DNA of 64,000 nucleotides from assembly GCF_050003625.1 (NCBI RefSeq), contig NC_134397.1:192841063-192905062 (forward strand), in the 5' to 3' direction. The notes below the pieces were generated by a model. The model saw only the letters and a program-made list of their open reading frames with translations. It did not search any database and was not told the origin of the DNA. Shown here piece after piece: positions 42,501 to 47,750 of this stretch. The first letter of the stretch is position 1. Each line of letters begins with the position of its first letter. The DNA is from Haematobia irritans (lineage: Eukaryota; Arthropoda; Insecta; Diptera; Muscidae). Made by a program: the position numbers and the translations under genes.

Positions 42501-44508
42501 CTACCAAATATAAAATATCACAATGGACTGAATAGTCTAAGTGAGCCTGAATCTTCATAGGGCTGCCACTTTAACCTAACCTAACCAAATATATATTTTT
42601 TTCTTTTTTTTTTTTTTTGAAGTTTTCGATCATATATTTTGTGATTATTTTATTATTTTTTGATTATTTTTTCAACATTTTATTTTTATAGACAATTTTC
42701 TCAAAATTTTAAATCTATAGACAATTTTCTGAAAATTTTATTTCTATAGAAAATTTTGTCAAAATTTTATATCAATAGAAAATTTTGTCAAAATTTTATT
42801 TCTATAGAAATTTTTGTCAAAATTAATACCCAATATAAAGCGTAGGTTAATTTAGGTAAGGAGGCAGAATTATCACCAGCAATACTGAACTGGATAAATC
42901 CTCGCACAAAATCCTTTGGGTATTGGATGAAAACTGGTATTGAAACCATGATGCAAAGTGGGTAGCTAACCATCGCACCACGATGGCTCTCAAAAAAGCG
43001 TAGAAGATTTTTTGGTTTTTTTTTATTAAAAAAAAAACATACGTTCTGTGACACTCAAAAAACAGTGAACCCTCTAGGGCACTAAAGCCATTTTAACTCT
43101 AATTTAGTTCATGGAATAATTAAGTTTTGTGAAAGTTTCCTTGAATTTAATAATTTTTTGGCGTACGTTAGTTAAATGCATTAAAAAAGGGTAAAACATT
43201 ATACCCAAAATATTTCCCACAAAATAGATTAGAATTTCTTAAAATTTGTAAATTTTACCACAAATGTGCCCATCGTGAACTTTGTGTGGCGCTAAAGACA
43301 TTTTTGCAATGTTTTACTCCAAGTTTTTCCTTCAAACTACGAAATTTTCTATAAAAAATGAATTACGTCTAATAAATTTTCTTGAATATTTCGAAAAATA
43401 TTTACTTATTTTTGTGATATCGATATTTGTTATAAAGTTTAGTTAAAATTTTCTAAAATTAACTTAAATTTCCTCAAATTAACCAAAATTTTCCTTCTTG
43501 GTGCGTTAATGGTTTTTTGAGTGCTTTATAGTTAAATCGTCTTCCTCTGGTCAAAAATACAAATTGTACATTCAAGGAAAAGTTTACTTGGATCCAAAGA
43601 TTTTTACCTTCCCTTAAGTATTTTGGTATTAATTCTGTACCAAAGATGCGGATTCTTTAAAATAAAGACATTTTTTAGAGACCTATCTTGCTTTAAATCT
43701 AAGAACAATAAAATTAAAATTAGCATACAGATCTCATTCACAGAATTTTCATTCTCTTTTACGATATATTAATAAAGATATTCACGTGCAAACAAGTACT
43801 AGATTAAAAATCCAAATTATAACAAATACTTCAAAGTAAAAAGGGTTTTCTTAATAAAAACTTTAAACCAATGATATAAAATCTTCAAAATAAGTCTTAG
43901 CCTATATTTAAGATAAAAATGGTTTTATTTTAAATCTAAAGATTCAATATTTGAGTTAATTTAAGAACGATTTCCTTAAACCAAAAATGTGTTTTTTTAG
44001 GGATAATTTGCCTTAGTTCTAAGAAATACGACTTTAACGTAAAGAAGCAAATTTCTAAAAATTGTGTCCTAAATTTAATAAAATTTCATTATTTTAAAAA
44101 CATTTGTCCACAATGCTGGGTAAATCGTTTGTCCTAAAATTTAGGTTGCGTCATATTAATACAACGTAAATATTTTTTTTAATGTAGAAAATAGATATTT
44201 GGATTAGAGGTGAATCACGTGAGTCGTGAACAAAATCTGAAGCAATTTTATTACAAACGTAATGACGGCTTTATTATACGCCTATCCTATATGGAAGAGT
44301 TTGGAAATTAGTCATATTTAAAAATTCCTTTACACAAACCTCAAATACTCAGTTAAGATTAATAAATGGATAATATTAATATAGCTCAAAGTATTAGGGG
44401 TAGAAAAAAAATAAAAATATTTTTCACACTTACCTTTTCGGTTTGATTCCCATCGTATTTGTCCCGGCTGTCGGATGCCCAATTGGCAAGGCCTAGAAAG
44501 AATTTCAT
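6320..44508 (-). CDS. ORP8: ORP5/ORP8-type oxysterol-binding-protein-related lipid exchanger (10 coding exons)
   Basis: Coding exons in transcript order: 44434-44508, 36474-36632, 20130-20361, 19833-20063, 19256-19672 (or -19726), 13179-13351, 12917-13098, 11922-12786, 11245-11561, 6320-6557. All junctions have GT/AG ends and matching phase; the product is about 962 (or 980) residues. Seen: [18 protein letters not shown] near residue 43, a PH domain (about 75-190), an acidic/Ser-rich linker, an ORD (about 440-800) with PYNPILGE and the family signature EQVSHHPP near 548-555, and a hydrophobic C-terminal anchor. Known for the family: ORP5/ORP8 are ER tail-anchored proteins at ER-plasma membrane contacts, exchanging phosphatidylserine for PI4P. 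The PH domain, linker order and tail anchor favour ORP5/8 over other ORPs. Introns 2 and 5 are swollen by mobile DNA. Alternative upstream exons or isoforms cannot be excluded. Confidence 0.93.
6558..6979. other. ORP8 intron 9, 3' part
   Basis: AT-rich intron DNA with repeated AAAATATATC strings near 6610-6640. An open frame of 74 codons on the minus strand (6679-6903) matches nothing recognised and lies outside the phase-consistent splice path. Confidence 0.4.
6980..7023. repeat. Inverted repeat: 19-bp arms, 6-bp loop
   Basis: Arms 6980-6998 and 7005-7023 (core GAAGAGAACAACC / GGTTGTTCTCTTC) differ at one base; the loop is ATTACA. It stands exactly where recognisable LINE sequence starts, so it may be a rearranged 5' junction of that element. 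Confidence 0.8.
7481..8063 (-). mobile_element. Antisense 5'-truncated LOA-like LINE copy nested in the larger copy
   Basis: The minus-strand product includes [40 protein letters not shown] and [15 protein letters not shown], ending with a (CAA)n tail that reads GTTGTTGTTG on plus. An 8-bp duplication TTGTATGG flanks it (7473-7480 and 8064-8071). The interrupted endonuclease frame resumes after it. This is a textbook 5'-truncated target-primed insertion. Confidence 0.9.
10218..10554. mobile_element. Short insertion with GTTGCCA-type ends and minisatellite units
   Basis: Breaks the LINE between ...AAAGCGGTGAG and CGGAGTCCGACC, which are close together in the sibling copy at 7481-8063. The left end reads TATTGCCAGAAGG and the right end TATGGCAACACTG. 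Inside are about three copies of the 29-bp unit (TTTCTATAGAAAATTTTGTC). About 24 bp of LINE sequence is missing at the site. Confidence 0.65.
10560..10950 (+). repeat. Tandem duplication of the LINE C-terminal region (period about 199 bp)
   Basis: CAACTAAGATCAGGCAAATA ends at 10620 and again at 10819. The segment encoding [13 protein letters not shown] is present twice in a row with a few substitutions and one short deletion in the first copy. Confidence 0.85.
11245..11561 (-). CDS. ORP8: ORP8 coding exon 9 (ORD C-terminal part)
   Basis: Encodes [20 protein letters not shown] and KTRHQAPMV, matching the W-F-DxRPWDPLND and KTKHRTPMV blocks that end the ORD in ORP8. A basic/Ser linker with [12 protein letters not shown] follows. 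The acceptor is CTTTCCCAG and the donor AGAAA|GTAAGT. It leaves two bases, completed across the LINE-filled intron 9 by exon 10. Confidence 0.95.
11922..12786 (-). CDS. ORP8: ORP8 coding exon 8 (core of lipid-exchange domain)
   Basis: The largest exon, 288 codons. It carries [20 protein letters not shown] with LGE, the OSBP signature EQVSHHPP followed by [38 protein letters not shown] and [13 protein letters not shown]. Known for the family: the HH of the signature and nearby Lys residues bind the PI4P headgroup. The acceptor is TTTTTCAG (AG at 12787-12788) and the donor GTAAGT at 11920-11921. Frame is open throughout, with no lesions. Confidence 0.98.
12917..13098 (-). CDS. ORP8: ORP8 coding exon 7 (start of lipid-exchange domain)
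   Basis: Encodes [40 protein letters not shown] and YYHADILS. This is the lid and first strands of the ORD, nearly word for word the ORP8 pattern. The acceptor is TTTCTTATAG and the donor CAAG|GTATGT. It leaves two bases of an Arg codon, completed by exon 8. Confidence 0.96.
13179..13351 (-). CDS. ORP8: ORP8 coding exon 6 (acidic linker)
   Basis: Encodes [33 protein letters not shown] and [14 protein letters not shown]. The linker is acidic, like the Asp/Glu-rich stretch of vertebrate ORP8. The acceptor is TTTACCTTTAG (AG at 13352-13353) and the donor GTAAAA at 13177-13178. It enters in phase 1 and leaves in phase 0. Confidence 0.9.
13354..14305. other. ORP8 intron 5, AT-rich part with TCACG-rich segment
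   Basis: No gene. 13740-14050 holds scattered ATTCATGACAATTC, TTCACG and TCACGA motifs related to the short element at 28561-28815 and to 44210-44240, so it is probably an older copy of that family. The rest is plain AT-rich intron. Confidence 0.4.
15999..16243. mobile_element. 217-bp insert with 14-bp target-site duplication, carrying a ribozyme motif
   Basis: Foreign sequence (16013-16229) interrupts the minisatellite. AAAATTTGATTTCT occurs at 15999-16012 and again at 16230-16243, as expected for a target-primed insertion. The insert has no coding capacity. On the minus strand it contains the hammerhead core. This fits a truncated or solo Penelope-like or retrozyme-like retroelement (inference). 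Because the array is itself repetitive, part of the duplication could be pre-existing. Confidence 0.7.
16115..16182 (-). ncRNA. Type I hammerhead ribozyme motif
   Basis: Minus-strand order: CTGCAAG (stem I, 5' arm), an 8-nt segment and G, CTGATGA core, stem II GGAAT-GTGGTA-ATTCC (5 bp), GAAA core, a 2-bp stem III A-C/G-T closing a GTGC loop, C17 at 16132, then C, a 9-nt segment and CTTGCAG (stem I, 3' arm, 7 bp with CTGCAAG). All conserved core positions are present, and predicted cleavage lies between 16132 and 16131. Very short stem III is typical of hammerheads described in Penelope-like elements and retrozymes. Activity is not shown. Confidence 0.78.
16949..18620 (+). repeat. Interspersed repeat of tandem ~150-190-bp units with hairpin ends
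   Basis: Begins ACAAGTAAATACGACCATAA with GGTCAGGCC and ends ACGGACGGACGGACATG ... GGTGGAGGGTATAAAA. In between, CGGTTTATATGGGGGCTATA, ATGGACCGAT, GCATGGTTGTTAGAGACCAT and CCGGATCGGATGAAATTTGC recur in about eight units. Open frames here are by-products of the repeat. The same family runs on the other strand at 54703-56033. Confidence 0.9.
18621..19255. other. ORP8 intron 5, exon-proximal part
   Basis: AT-rich, no gene or clear repeat recognised. Confidence 0.4.
19256..19672 (-). CDS. ORP8: ORP8 coding exon 5 (Ser/basic linker)
   Basis: Encodes a low-complexity linker: [19 protein letters not shown], then [20 protein letters not shown], a Ser-rich [18 protein letters not shown] block and [13 protein letters not shown]. 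The donor is CCGG|GTATTA, a weak consensus, chosen because it alone gives phase 1 into exon 6. Two acceptors fit the phase: ATAG (exon from 19672) and AATAAG (exon from 19726, adding 18 residues). Both have poor pyrimidine tracts, so the 5' edge is uncertain. Confidence 0.8.
19833..20063 (-). CDS. ORP8: ORP8 coding exon 4 (PH domain, end)
   Basis: Encodes [20 protein letters not shown] then [14 protein letters not shown], the C-terminal PH helix with its Trp, then [17 protein letters not shown], which enters the linker. The acceptor is CACTTGTAG and the donor GTAAGT; it enters and leaves in phase 1. Confidence 0.95.
20130..20361 (-). CDS. ORP8: ORP8 coding exon 3 (PH domain, first part)
   Basis: The exon runs from [18 protein letters not shown] to RGPDKETIG. 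This is the beta-rich first part of the PH domain and includes the ORP5/8 block [20 protein letters not shown]. The acceptor is TTCTTACAG at 20362-20363 and the donor GTATGT at 20128-20129. It ends phase 1, matched by exon 4. Upstream in-frame codons, up to the Met at 20466, are intron and repeat sequence, not protein. Confidence 0.95.
20431..20980. mobile_element. Partial CCCAGCAAAAA-family element
   Basis: Starts CCCAGCAAAAAAATTTGGAA and ends with CCTATGACAAGCCTGTGTTA and CACTACTTCCGGATCCAAAA, both shared with the element at 46665-48468. The tRNA-like central part is missing. It lies 70 bp upstream of exon 3 and is followed by the DD41D insertion. Confidence 0.65.
20983..22288 (-). mobile_element. 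DD41D (rosa-type) Tc1/mariner element, near complete
   Basis: Ends AAGGGTGATTTGTTAAGAGC and, at the other side, AGAATCACCCTT; TA flanks both sides (20981-20982, 22289-22290). It is 1306 bp with one transposase gene on the minus strand. The copy at 27033-27967 is an internally deleted sibling, nearly identical, so both moved recently. Confidence 0.93.
21091..22175 (-). pseudogene. DD41D transposase, one frameshift
   Basis: The ATG at 22175 opens [20 protein letters not shown], with an HTH region including [18 protein letters not shown] single missing base near 21810 shifts frame, after which [20 protein letters not shown] continues to NEIIFKK and the stop at 21091. Catalytic residues: D in FSDEAHFW, D in [10 protein letters not shown] in LTPLDYFLW; 41 residues separate the last two, giving DD41D. 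Apart from the frameshift the gene looks intact (about 345 residues). Confidence 0.92.
23640..23710 (-). tRNA. tRNA-like sequence I (element copy A)
   Basis: On the minus strand it has an A box TAGCTCAGTGGTTAG and a B box GGTTCGATTCTCC at tRNA spacing. The acceptor arm does not pair, so this is a tRNA-derived internal pol III promoter module and not a functional tRNA. Confidence 0.7.
23825..23897 (+). tRNA. tRNA-like sequence II (element copy A)
   Basis: 73 nt with A box TGGTGCAGTGGTTG and B box GGTTCGATCCC, ending CGACCA. Close to the tRNA-like head of the SINEs in this window. Acceptor pairing is poor; a T-run follows, which would terminate pol III. Confidence 0.7.
25075..25294. mobile_element. 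Tc1-like MITE (CACAGTCTTACAC ends)
   Basis: 220 bp with inverted ends CACAGTCTTACACAAGTTTA and its complement (one or two mismatches over about 26 bp), flanked by TA. Removing it restores GGGAGCTATATCTAAATCTG, the repeat unit found at 22578, so the insertion is certain. Confidence 0.93.
25640..26115. repeat. Fragment of the tandem-unit repeat seen at 61919-63291
   Basis: About three units of ~115-150 bp with TATAGCCCCCATATAGACCG, TTACTTCTTGGGCTTCTAGA and AGGTATTTTAG, which are complements of text at 62400-63000. Confidence 0.75.
26686..26757 (-). tRNA. tRNA-like sequence I (element copy B)
   Basis: Same A and B boxes as in copy A, oriented leftward. A tRNA-derived module, not a canonical tRNA. 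Confidence 0.68.
26871..26943 (+). tRNA. tRNA-like sequence II (element copy B)
   Basis: Same boxes as copy A sequence II, followed by T-runs. Divergent from sequence I, with about 110 bp between them. Confidence 0.68.
27033..27967 (-). mobile_element. DD41D element, internally deleted copy
   Basis: 935 bp, same ends as 20983-22288 and TA flanks (27031-27032, 27968-27969). About 370 bp coding for the N-terminal DNA-binding part is deleted. The remaining frame (27141-27854, 237 codons) starts at the original ATG, fuses MNRLTNE to [14 protein letters not shown] and keeps all three catalytic Asp residues. It lacks the HTH, so it is non-autonomous. Confidence 0.92.
28561..28815. mobile_element. 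Short TIR element (AGNNGNTGTG ends, TCACG-rich)
   Basis: 255 bp flanked by AATCGAT on both sides (28554-28560, 28816-28822). Ends AGTAGATGTGTGTCC and CGCGCACACCTCT are roughly inverted. The interior repeats GTGATTCATGACAATTC-like text. A 7-8-bp duplication suggests a hAT-type MITE (inference). Confidence 0.65.
28823..29995. other. ORP8 intron 2, unassigned
   Basis: AT-rich DNA without a recognisable gene. 29250-29340 has a few TCACGGAA/GAGTTAC motifs like the TCACG family. A GTTGTTGTTATTGTTG microsatellite lies near 29716. Confidence 0.4.
29996..30095 (+). mobile_element. Degraded SINE head
   Basis: GAAGCCACAGTGATGCAGTG and AAAGGTCCTGGGTTAAATC resemble the tRNA-like head (A and B boxes) of the SINE family, with many changes; the body is barely recognisable. 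Confidence 0.5.
30185..30540 (+). pseudogene. LINE reverse-transcriptase fragment
   Basis: Reads [48 protein letters not shown] and [11 protein letters not shown], with a small deletion at the GVPQGS box near 30365. Middle of an RT domain only, no ends seen. It stops where the minisatellite begins. Confidence 0.8.
30541..32030 (-). repeat. 29-bp minisatellite array (inverse orientation)
   Basis: About 48 copies of TTCTATAGAAATAAAATTTT plus GACAAAATT, the complement of the unit at 14310-16495. The right border is TTTGGTAGAGTATTTGTGGC with GAGTGGCAACCG, the same border as at 16508-16575. The repeat units vary mostly by single bases. Confidence 0.95.
32031..32872. other. ORP8 intron 2, unassigned
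   Basis: TACACAGAAAAAAAAGCGTC at 32073 looks like an end of a CAC-ended TIR element; its partner was not settled. 32640-32870 is purine/CA-rich on the minus strand with a (GT)n run. No gene recognised. Confidence 0.4.
32873..33612. mobile_element. hAT-type MITE with a minisatellite inside
   Basis: 740 bp with ends CAGGGATGGAAAATAC and GCATTTTCCATCCCTG and a perfect 8-bp duplication GTATGTAT (32865-32872, 33613-33620), as hAT elements make. 33064-33500 inside it is a 29-bp array starting GTTGCCACACAATTTTC. A related fragment lies at 58095-58440. Confidence 0.93.
33064..33500 (-). repeat. 29-bp minisatellite array inside the hAT element
   Basis: About 14 units of TTCTATAGAAATAAAATTTT plus GACAAAATT, preceded by TTGCCAC. 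It has the same unit and orientation as 30541-32030. Confidence 0.92.
34279..34618 (+). CDS. Possible small spliced gene or gene fragment (60 aa, 3 exons)
   Basis: Exons 34279-34326, 34412-34511 and 34584-34618 are separated by introns of 85 and 72 bp with GTAAGT donors and TTACTTGCAG / GCAATTTCAG acceptors. The frame stays open from ATG ([16 protein letters not shown]) through [20 protein letters not shown] to [11 protein letters not shown] and TAG; AATAAA follows at 34798. An in-frame stop precedes the ATG. The intron sizes are typical of flies. The product is not recognised. It lies inside ORP8 intron 2 on the opposite strand. It could be a nested gene, a duplicated gene fragment or chance. 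Confidence 0.33.
34630..35880. other. ORP8 intron 2, unassigned
   Basis: AT-rich. 35010-35258 ends TTTTTTTTCGGTG followed by TA, an end of a CAC-type element. No gene seen. Confidence 0.35.
35890..36115. mobile_element. AATTAATT-rich MITE remnant
   Basis: Starts (TA)CACAGAATAACATATG and contains TCAATCACGAAATTAAATC and AATTAATTTTTTAATTG, hallmarks of the elements at 46988-47555 and 59899-60085. The right end is not clear. Confidence 0.6.
36474..36632 (-). CDS. ORP8: ORP8 coding exon 2 (basic pre-PH segment)
   Basis: The exon is 53 codons between a TTTTTACAG acceptor and a GTAAGT donor. It encodes [20 protein letters not shown] followed by [11 protein letters not shown] and [18 protein letters not shown], the strongly conserved lead-in to the ORP5/8 PH domain. 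The basic stretch could help plasma-membrane phosphoinositide binding (inference). Both ends are phase 0. Confidence 0.93.
36633..37734. other. ORP8 intron 1, unassigned
   Basis: AT-rich. 36802-36960 (CACACTGAAAAAAAAGCATG...) shares phrases such as AAAGATTTTGTCTTTAC with 43560-43700 and may be a degraded CAC-ended element. No gene seen. Confidence 0.35.
37735..38035 (+). pseudogene. mariner transposase fragment (C-terminal)
   Basis: Encodes [38 protein letters not shown] and [14 protein letters not shown], the second and third catalytic-Asp regions of a mariner transposase of a subfamily different from the next element. Frame breaks after ENWVD. No ends seen. Confidence 0.85.
38198..39472 (+). 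mobile_element. mariner element (DD34D), inactive
   Basis: 1275 bp with ends ACAGGTTGGCTGATAAGACC and its complement (~28 bp), TA on both sides (38196-38197, 39473-39474). Transposase blocks: [43 protein letters not shown] and [17 protein letters not shown]; 34 residues separate the last two Asp. Lesions: a stop soon after the ATG at 38377, frame changes near 38600 and 38730, a stop in YYMA*LERL, and a shift at KKNW. Confidence 0.92.
39642..40020. mobile_element. CACTNAAAAA-family element
   Basis: Begins (TA)CACTAAAAAAAAAACAGTGA and shares inverted text with 43052-43523 (GTAAAATTTACAAATTTTAG, TTTAGCTAACGCAC). The right end is less certain. Confidence 0.55.
40241..40529 (+). mobile_element. 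tRNA-derived SINE
   Basis: tRNA-like head GTGGTGCAATGGTTAGCATG with an internal deletion at the B box; body with TTCTGAGGGTTTCAAAGCTT, GGCTATAAAAAGGAG and TGGACTGAATAGTCTAAGTG; tail CCACCTAACCTAACC. TAGGTCCA flanks both ends (8 bp). Confidence 0.88.
40670..40855 (+). repeat. Short 29-bp minisatellite array
   Basis: About six divergent units (ATAGACAATTTTCTCAAAAT type), with the paired copy at 42665-42835 in the second duplication unit. The left border is CGTGCCAACAATAATCTACC. Confidence 0.8.
41644..41716 (-). tRNA. tRNA-like sequence II (copy C)
   Basis: Minus strand: GGTGGAGCAGTGGTTGCTAC-like head (here GGGCACCGTGGAGC), B box GGTTCGATCCC. tRNA-derived, acceptor not paired. Confidence 0.68.
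41829..41900 (+). tRNA. tRNA-like sequence I (copy C)
   Basis: A box TAGCTCAGTGGATAG and B box GGTTCGATTCTCC, divergent from sequence II. Confidence 0.68.
42665..42835 (+). repeat. Short 29-bp minisatellite array (second duplication unit)
   Basis: About five or six divergent units matching 40670-40855. Confidence 0.8.
43052..43523. mobile_element. CACTCAAAAAAC-ended TIR element
   Basis: 472 bp from CACTCAAAAAACAGTGAACC to GTTAATGGTTTTTTGAGTG. The inverted ends match about 12 bases. No target duplication is visible. Related to 39642-40020 in reverse. Confidence 0.65.
43524..44433. other. ORP8 intron 1, unassigned
   Basis: AT-rich, with many TAAATCTAAGA-like strings; probably an old transposon remnant related to 36802-37200. 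44208-44240 carries TTAGAGGTGAATCACGTGAG of the TCACG family. No gene. Confidence 0.35.
44434..44508 (-). CDS. ORP8: ORP8 coding exon 1 (start codon)
   Basis: The ATG lies at 44506-44508 and opens [18 protein letters not shown]; the exon ends ...NQTEK at a consensus GTAAGT donor (GT at 44432-44433). It has 25 whole codons, so it joins exon 2 in phase 0. The peptide is not a conserved domain, so this could be one of several alternative N-termini. Start choice rests on the ATG and the perfect donor and phase. Confidence 0.75.
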
Positions 44509-45670
44509 GATGCTTGTAAGTGACACAATTTTCCTTTTATTACTAATCACAAAATTAAATCACAACAGATCACTTCAGATGTACATTGGCACGAGAGCGA
44601 TATCACAGATAGAAGCATTCAAAAAAAGAACTACAACACTATATAGATAAATAAAAATTATAGAGCATATGACTGTGTGTGTGTTTTCGTTTATGTTTTT
44701 GCACAAAATAAATACAAAAAATGTTTTTTTGTTTTTTGCTTAAACAAAATATAAAATAAAATAAAATAAAAATAACAAAAGGCCGCCGGTTATGTTGTTG
44801 GTCAAGTGTATTCTTCTTAATGGCTAGCAGGCCATAGACCGCCCGCCGATGGTCATCAAACACATTTCATGGTGTCTAAAGATTTTTCAGAATTTCTTTA
44901 TCTCATGTTGGCGTTGCGAAAAATTATTTATTTAATTTTTTGTTGTAAACAAATATTGTTGTAATTTGTAAATGGGACAAGAAACGAATTGAAAGTATAA
45001 CAAAAAATTCAACAAATCAAGGCTTGTTGGGTATTTTAATTTGTATATGAAAACTCTCAATGTTTGTTGTTTTTATTGTGTTTTTTAGTAAAATTTTTGC
45101 TAATTTCGTTCTTGTAAATTCCCTTGGTGAGACTATAGCGAGCCGGTTATTTGTTTTTGTGTTTTTTCATATGTTTAGAAAATATTTTTGTTTACCAGAA
45201 AAATATTGTTAATGTCTTTTCAAAAGATGTGCAATTTATTTTGTTTTGTTTTCTTCATAATATTATTTATTTTTGAATTTTTCTTTTTTTGTGACACTTG
45301 GTGAATTGTGAAGGGTATTTTGTGGTTATTTCATGTTCTATTTTATATATATATATGGTCATGTAAATTTTATGAACTGTTTTTGCGTTGTCTATAAATG
45401 TTTAGATTTGCGGATTGCGAGTTTAGTTGACTATAGAAAATAATTATAGGCTAAATGCATTTTCGTTACTTAATTACAGTGAGTGGCATAAATGAAATGT
45501 TCAACTTAAAATTCCAGGTATAAAAAAACAACAAAATTGCTTACTAACAAAACTTTTGTTTTCTTTTTACTTTTTCAATTTCAAATAGACACAGTAAAAT
45601 TTGTACAATTAATTTTAATTAATTTTAAGGGAGGGAAGTGGTATAAACAAAATAGAGTATTCCTCGCTTA
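44509..45670 (-). promoter_or_regulatory. Possible 5' UTR/promoter region of ORP8
   Basis: Sequence upstream of the ATG. A patch at 44780-44860 is GC-richer than its surroundings and is neither coding nor an obvious repeat. No TATA box or firm initiator is claimed. The CTTACAAG just before the ATG could be a weak acceptor, which would put the first transcribed exon further upstream. The rest is AT-rich with no recognisable gene. Confidence 0.25.
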
Positions 45671-45680
45671 TATACCCCTA

Positions 45681-45770
45681 CAGAGAGAAGTTCACCAATG
45701 TGGTATCACAATGGACTGAATAGTCTAAGTGAGCCTGATACATAGGGCTGCCACCTAACCTAATCTAACC
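45681..45770 (+). mobile_element. 5'-truncated SINE
   Basis: Only the 3' body, AGAGAAGTTCACCAATGTGG to CCACCTAACCTAATC, flanked by ACCCCTACA on both sides. Confidence 0.88.
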
Positions 45771-46664
45771 CCTACAGTTAAATAACTTTTTTTCATTTAA
45801 TTTATTTATAATCCTTTCACTTTTAGGTTTAATTGTCTAACTTTTTAAACTTCCGTTAATTTTTTTATGTTTTTAACATAATACACAGATATACTTGGTT
45901 AATTAACTTCTTCTAATTACTCATCTCGTCTAATTGTCCATAGAATTTTGGCACCAAAATTAAAAAATTCTTAGTTTTTCCTTCATTATTAACCCTTCTT
46001 AAATAAATTTTGCACAAAAATGTGTTATATGCAAATTTTTGTGTAGTGTACTCATAATAGTGGCATAACAAAAAACAATTCAATCACGATATTAATTGAT
46101 CTAATTAATTGTTTAATTGAAATTGCTTCAATCACGAATATTTTATTATCAATAACAGAATTAATAAAAAATAAAAAATATACATAAATAAAAAATTAAA
46201 ATTATAGATAAATAAAAAAATAATTGATTTATTCGGCACTTTCAATTAATTTTTCAATTGAAGATTTAAGGGATTTTGGTCGCAAAAAAAAAATATTAGA
46301 ATTATTTATTATTTTTTATATCATAATAATATAATTATTTATAATTATTTTTCTTTTACATGAAAAATCTTATAATCACAGAAACAAATATCACCACATT
46401 TCTTCTAATTAAAAATTATATTGGATTTGAAAATAATATTCAATTAAAAATTTAATTGGTTCAACATATTTTTAATTGAAATAAAAATCAATCACAAAAA
46501 TTAATTGTATTAATTAATTTTTTAATTGGAACAATTAAGTTTTTAATTGACTTTGATGATTGATACTATCATTTCTGTGATTGAAGACGTTTCAATTAAA
46601 AATTAATTGGATCAATTAATTTCGTGATTGAAGACAAAAAGTATTTTATAATTACCCAGCAAAA
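45771..46664. repeat. AT-rich DNA with an AATTAATT-type element
   Basis: 46080-46640 runs from CAATCACGATATTAATTGAT to TTTCGTGATTGAAGACAAAA, with AATTAATTTTTTAATTGGA inside; it is the same family as 46988-47555. Clear TIR ends are not seen. The rest is plain AT-rich. Confidence 0.6.
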
Positions 46665-46864
46665 AATATTGGAATTTGTTCCACAAACATTTCTTCTAAA
46701 GCGCATCGTAGGATCCCCTAATGATTTTTTTTCTACTTCCGATGCAGTCCTTTTGGACAAGTATTAGTAAGTACGCAATTAGGCTATTTTAAGTGCAAAT
46801 TTAAGTTTTGGACAATTAAATTTCACAAAAAAATAGAAAATTAATAAAAAAACAAAAATGATCA

Positions 46865-46925
46865 TCCCCGCTGGGATTTGAACCTGTGCCGTTTGACTTT
46901 GTCACTTCCATTAGAGTTCTTTTGA
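46865..46925 (-). tRNA. tRNA-like sequence (leftward) in the CCCAGC element
   Basis: Minus strand has a B box AGGTTCAAATCCCAGCGGGG at the correct place after GTCAAACGGC; the A box is weak. tRNA-derived rather than a working tRNA. Confidence 0.5.
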
Positions 46926-46987
46926 AAAGGTTTTGCAAATTACCAGAATTTTTATTTTTTTTTTTTTGATTTTTAATGGAAAATATA

Positions 46988-47555
46988 CACAGAAAAAAAT
47001 ATCACCAAAATATTTCCAATTAAAGAGTTAATTGAATTTGAAATTTTCTTCAATTAATAAATTAATTGGTACAATTAACTTTTTAATCGAGATAGAAACA
47101 TTAAGTTAATTAAGTCAATGATTGAAAATTTTGAAATTTTTAATTAAAAAGTTAATTGATACAATTAACTTTTAATCAAATTCGGAAGAAGTCAGTTTAT
47201 GATGTTGATGAACATTTTTTTAAATTTTTAATTAATTTTTTTTCAAACAATCAATTGTTAATCCAAATAAAAATTCTAAGCCAACTCAGAATTTAATTGA
47301 AAATAGTTACCTTTTTTTAATTAATAAATTAATTGAGTTTTGCAATCAACATCAATTAAATTTTTAATTGAATCAATTAAAAAATTAATTGAAATATGGC
47401 AATGAAATCAATTAATTTTTTAATCAAGAATTTTTCCTATGCCCAATTAAAACTGTGATTGATACTATCATTTTCGTGATTGAAGACATTTCAATTAAAA
47501 AATTAATTGGATCAATTAATGTCGTGATTGAATCAGAAAAAAAATTTTTTGTGTG
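46988..47555. mobile_element. AATTAATT-rich MITE (CACAGAAAAAAAT ends)
   Basis: 568 bp from CACAGAAAAAAATATCACC to AAAATTTTTTGTGTG with TA flanks (46986-46987, 47556-47557). The interior is built of AATTAATTTTTTAATTG strings and CGTGATTGAAGACATTTC. Confidence 0.85.
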
Positions 47556-47750
47556 TATGCCGAAAATAAAAAAATATAAACTATGTATAACATAAAAAAT
47601 AATTTTTTACAAAAATATTTGTTAAAAAAATTGCCGCTGGTGAAATTTGAATCTGCGTTTCTTATTTTTTTTCGTTCATACTGATAAAGAACATCACGAG
47701 ACCATATCACAAACATTTCAATTGGCGTTTCGACGCTTTGTGTACAATGA

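Larger units (their letters stand above)
40145..43050 (+). repeat. Tandem segmental duplication (~0.95-kb unit, two copies)
   Basis: Unit 1 (about 40145-41098) and unit 2 (about 41099-43050, swollen by the 902-bp copy C) share, in order: AGGTCCCTAAAAATTGTCTT, a SINE, TGTCACTCGTGCCAACAA, a short 29-bp array, and a reverse SINE head with AAGCGTAGAAGATTTTTTGG. Substitutions are scattered, so it is not very recent. Confidence 0.82.
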
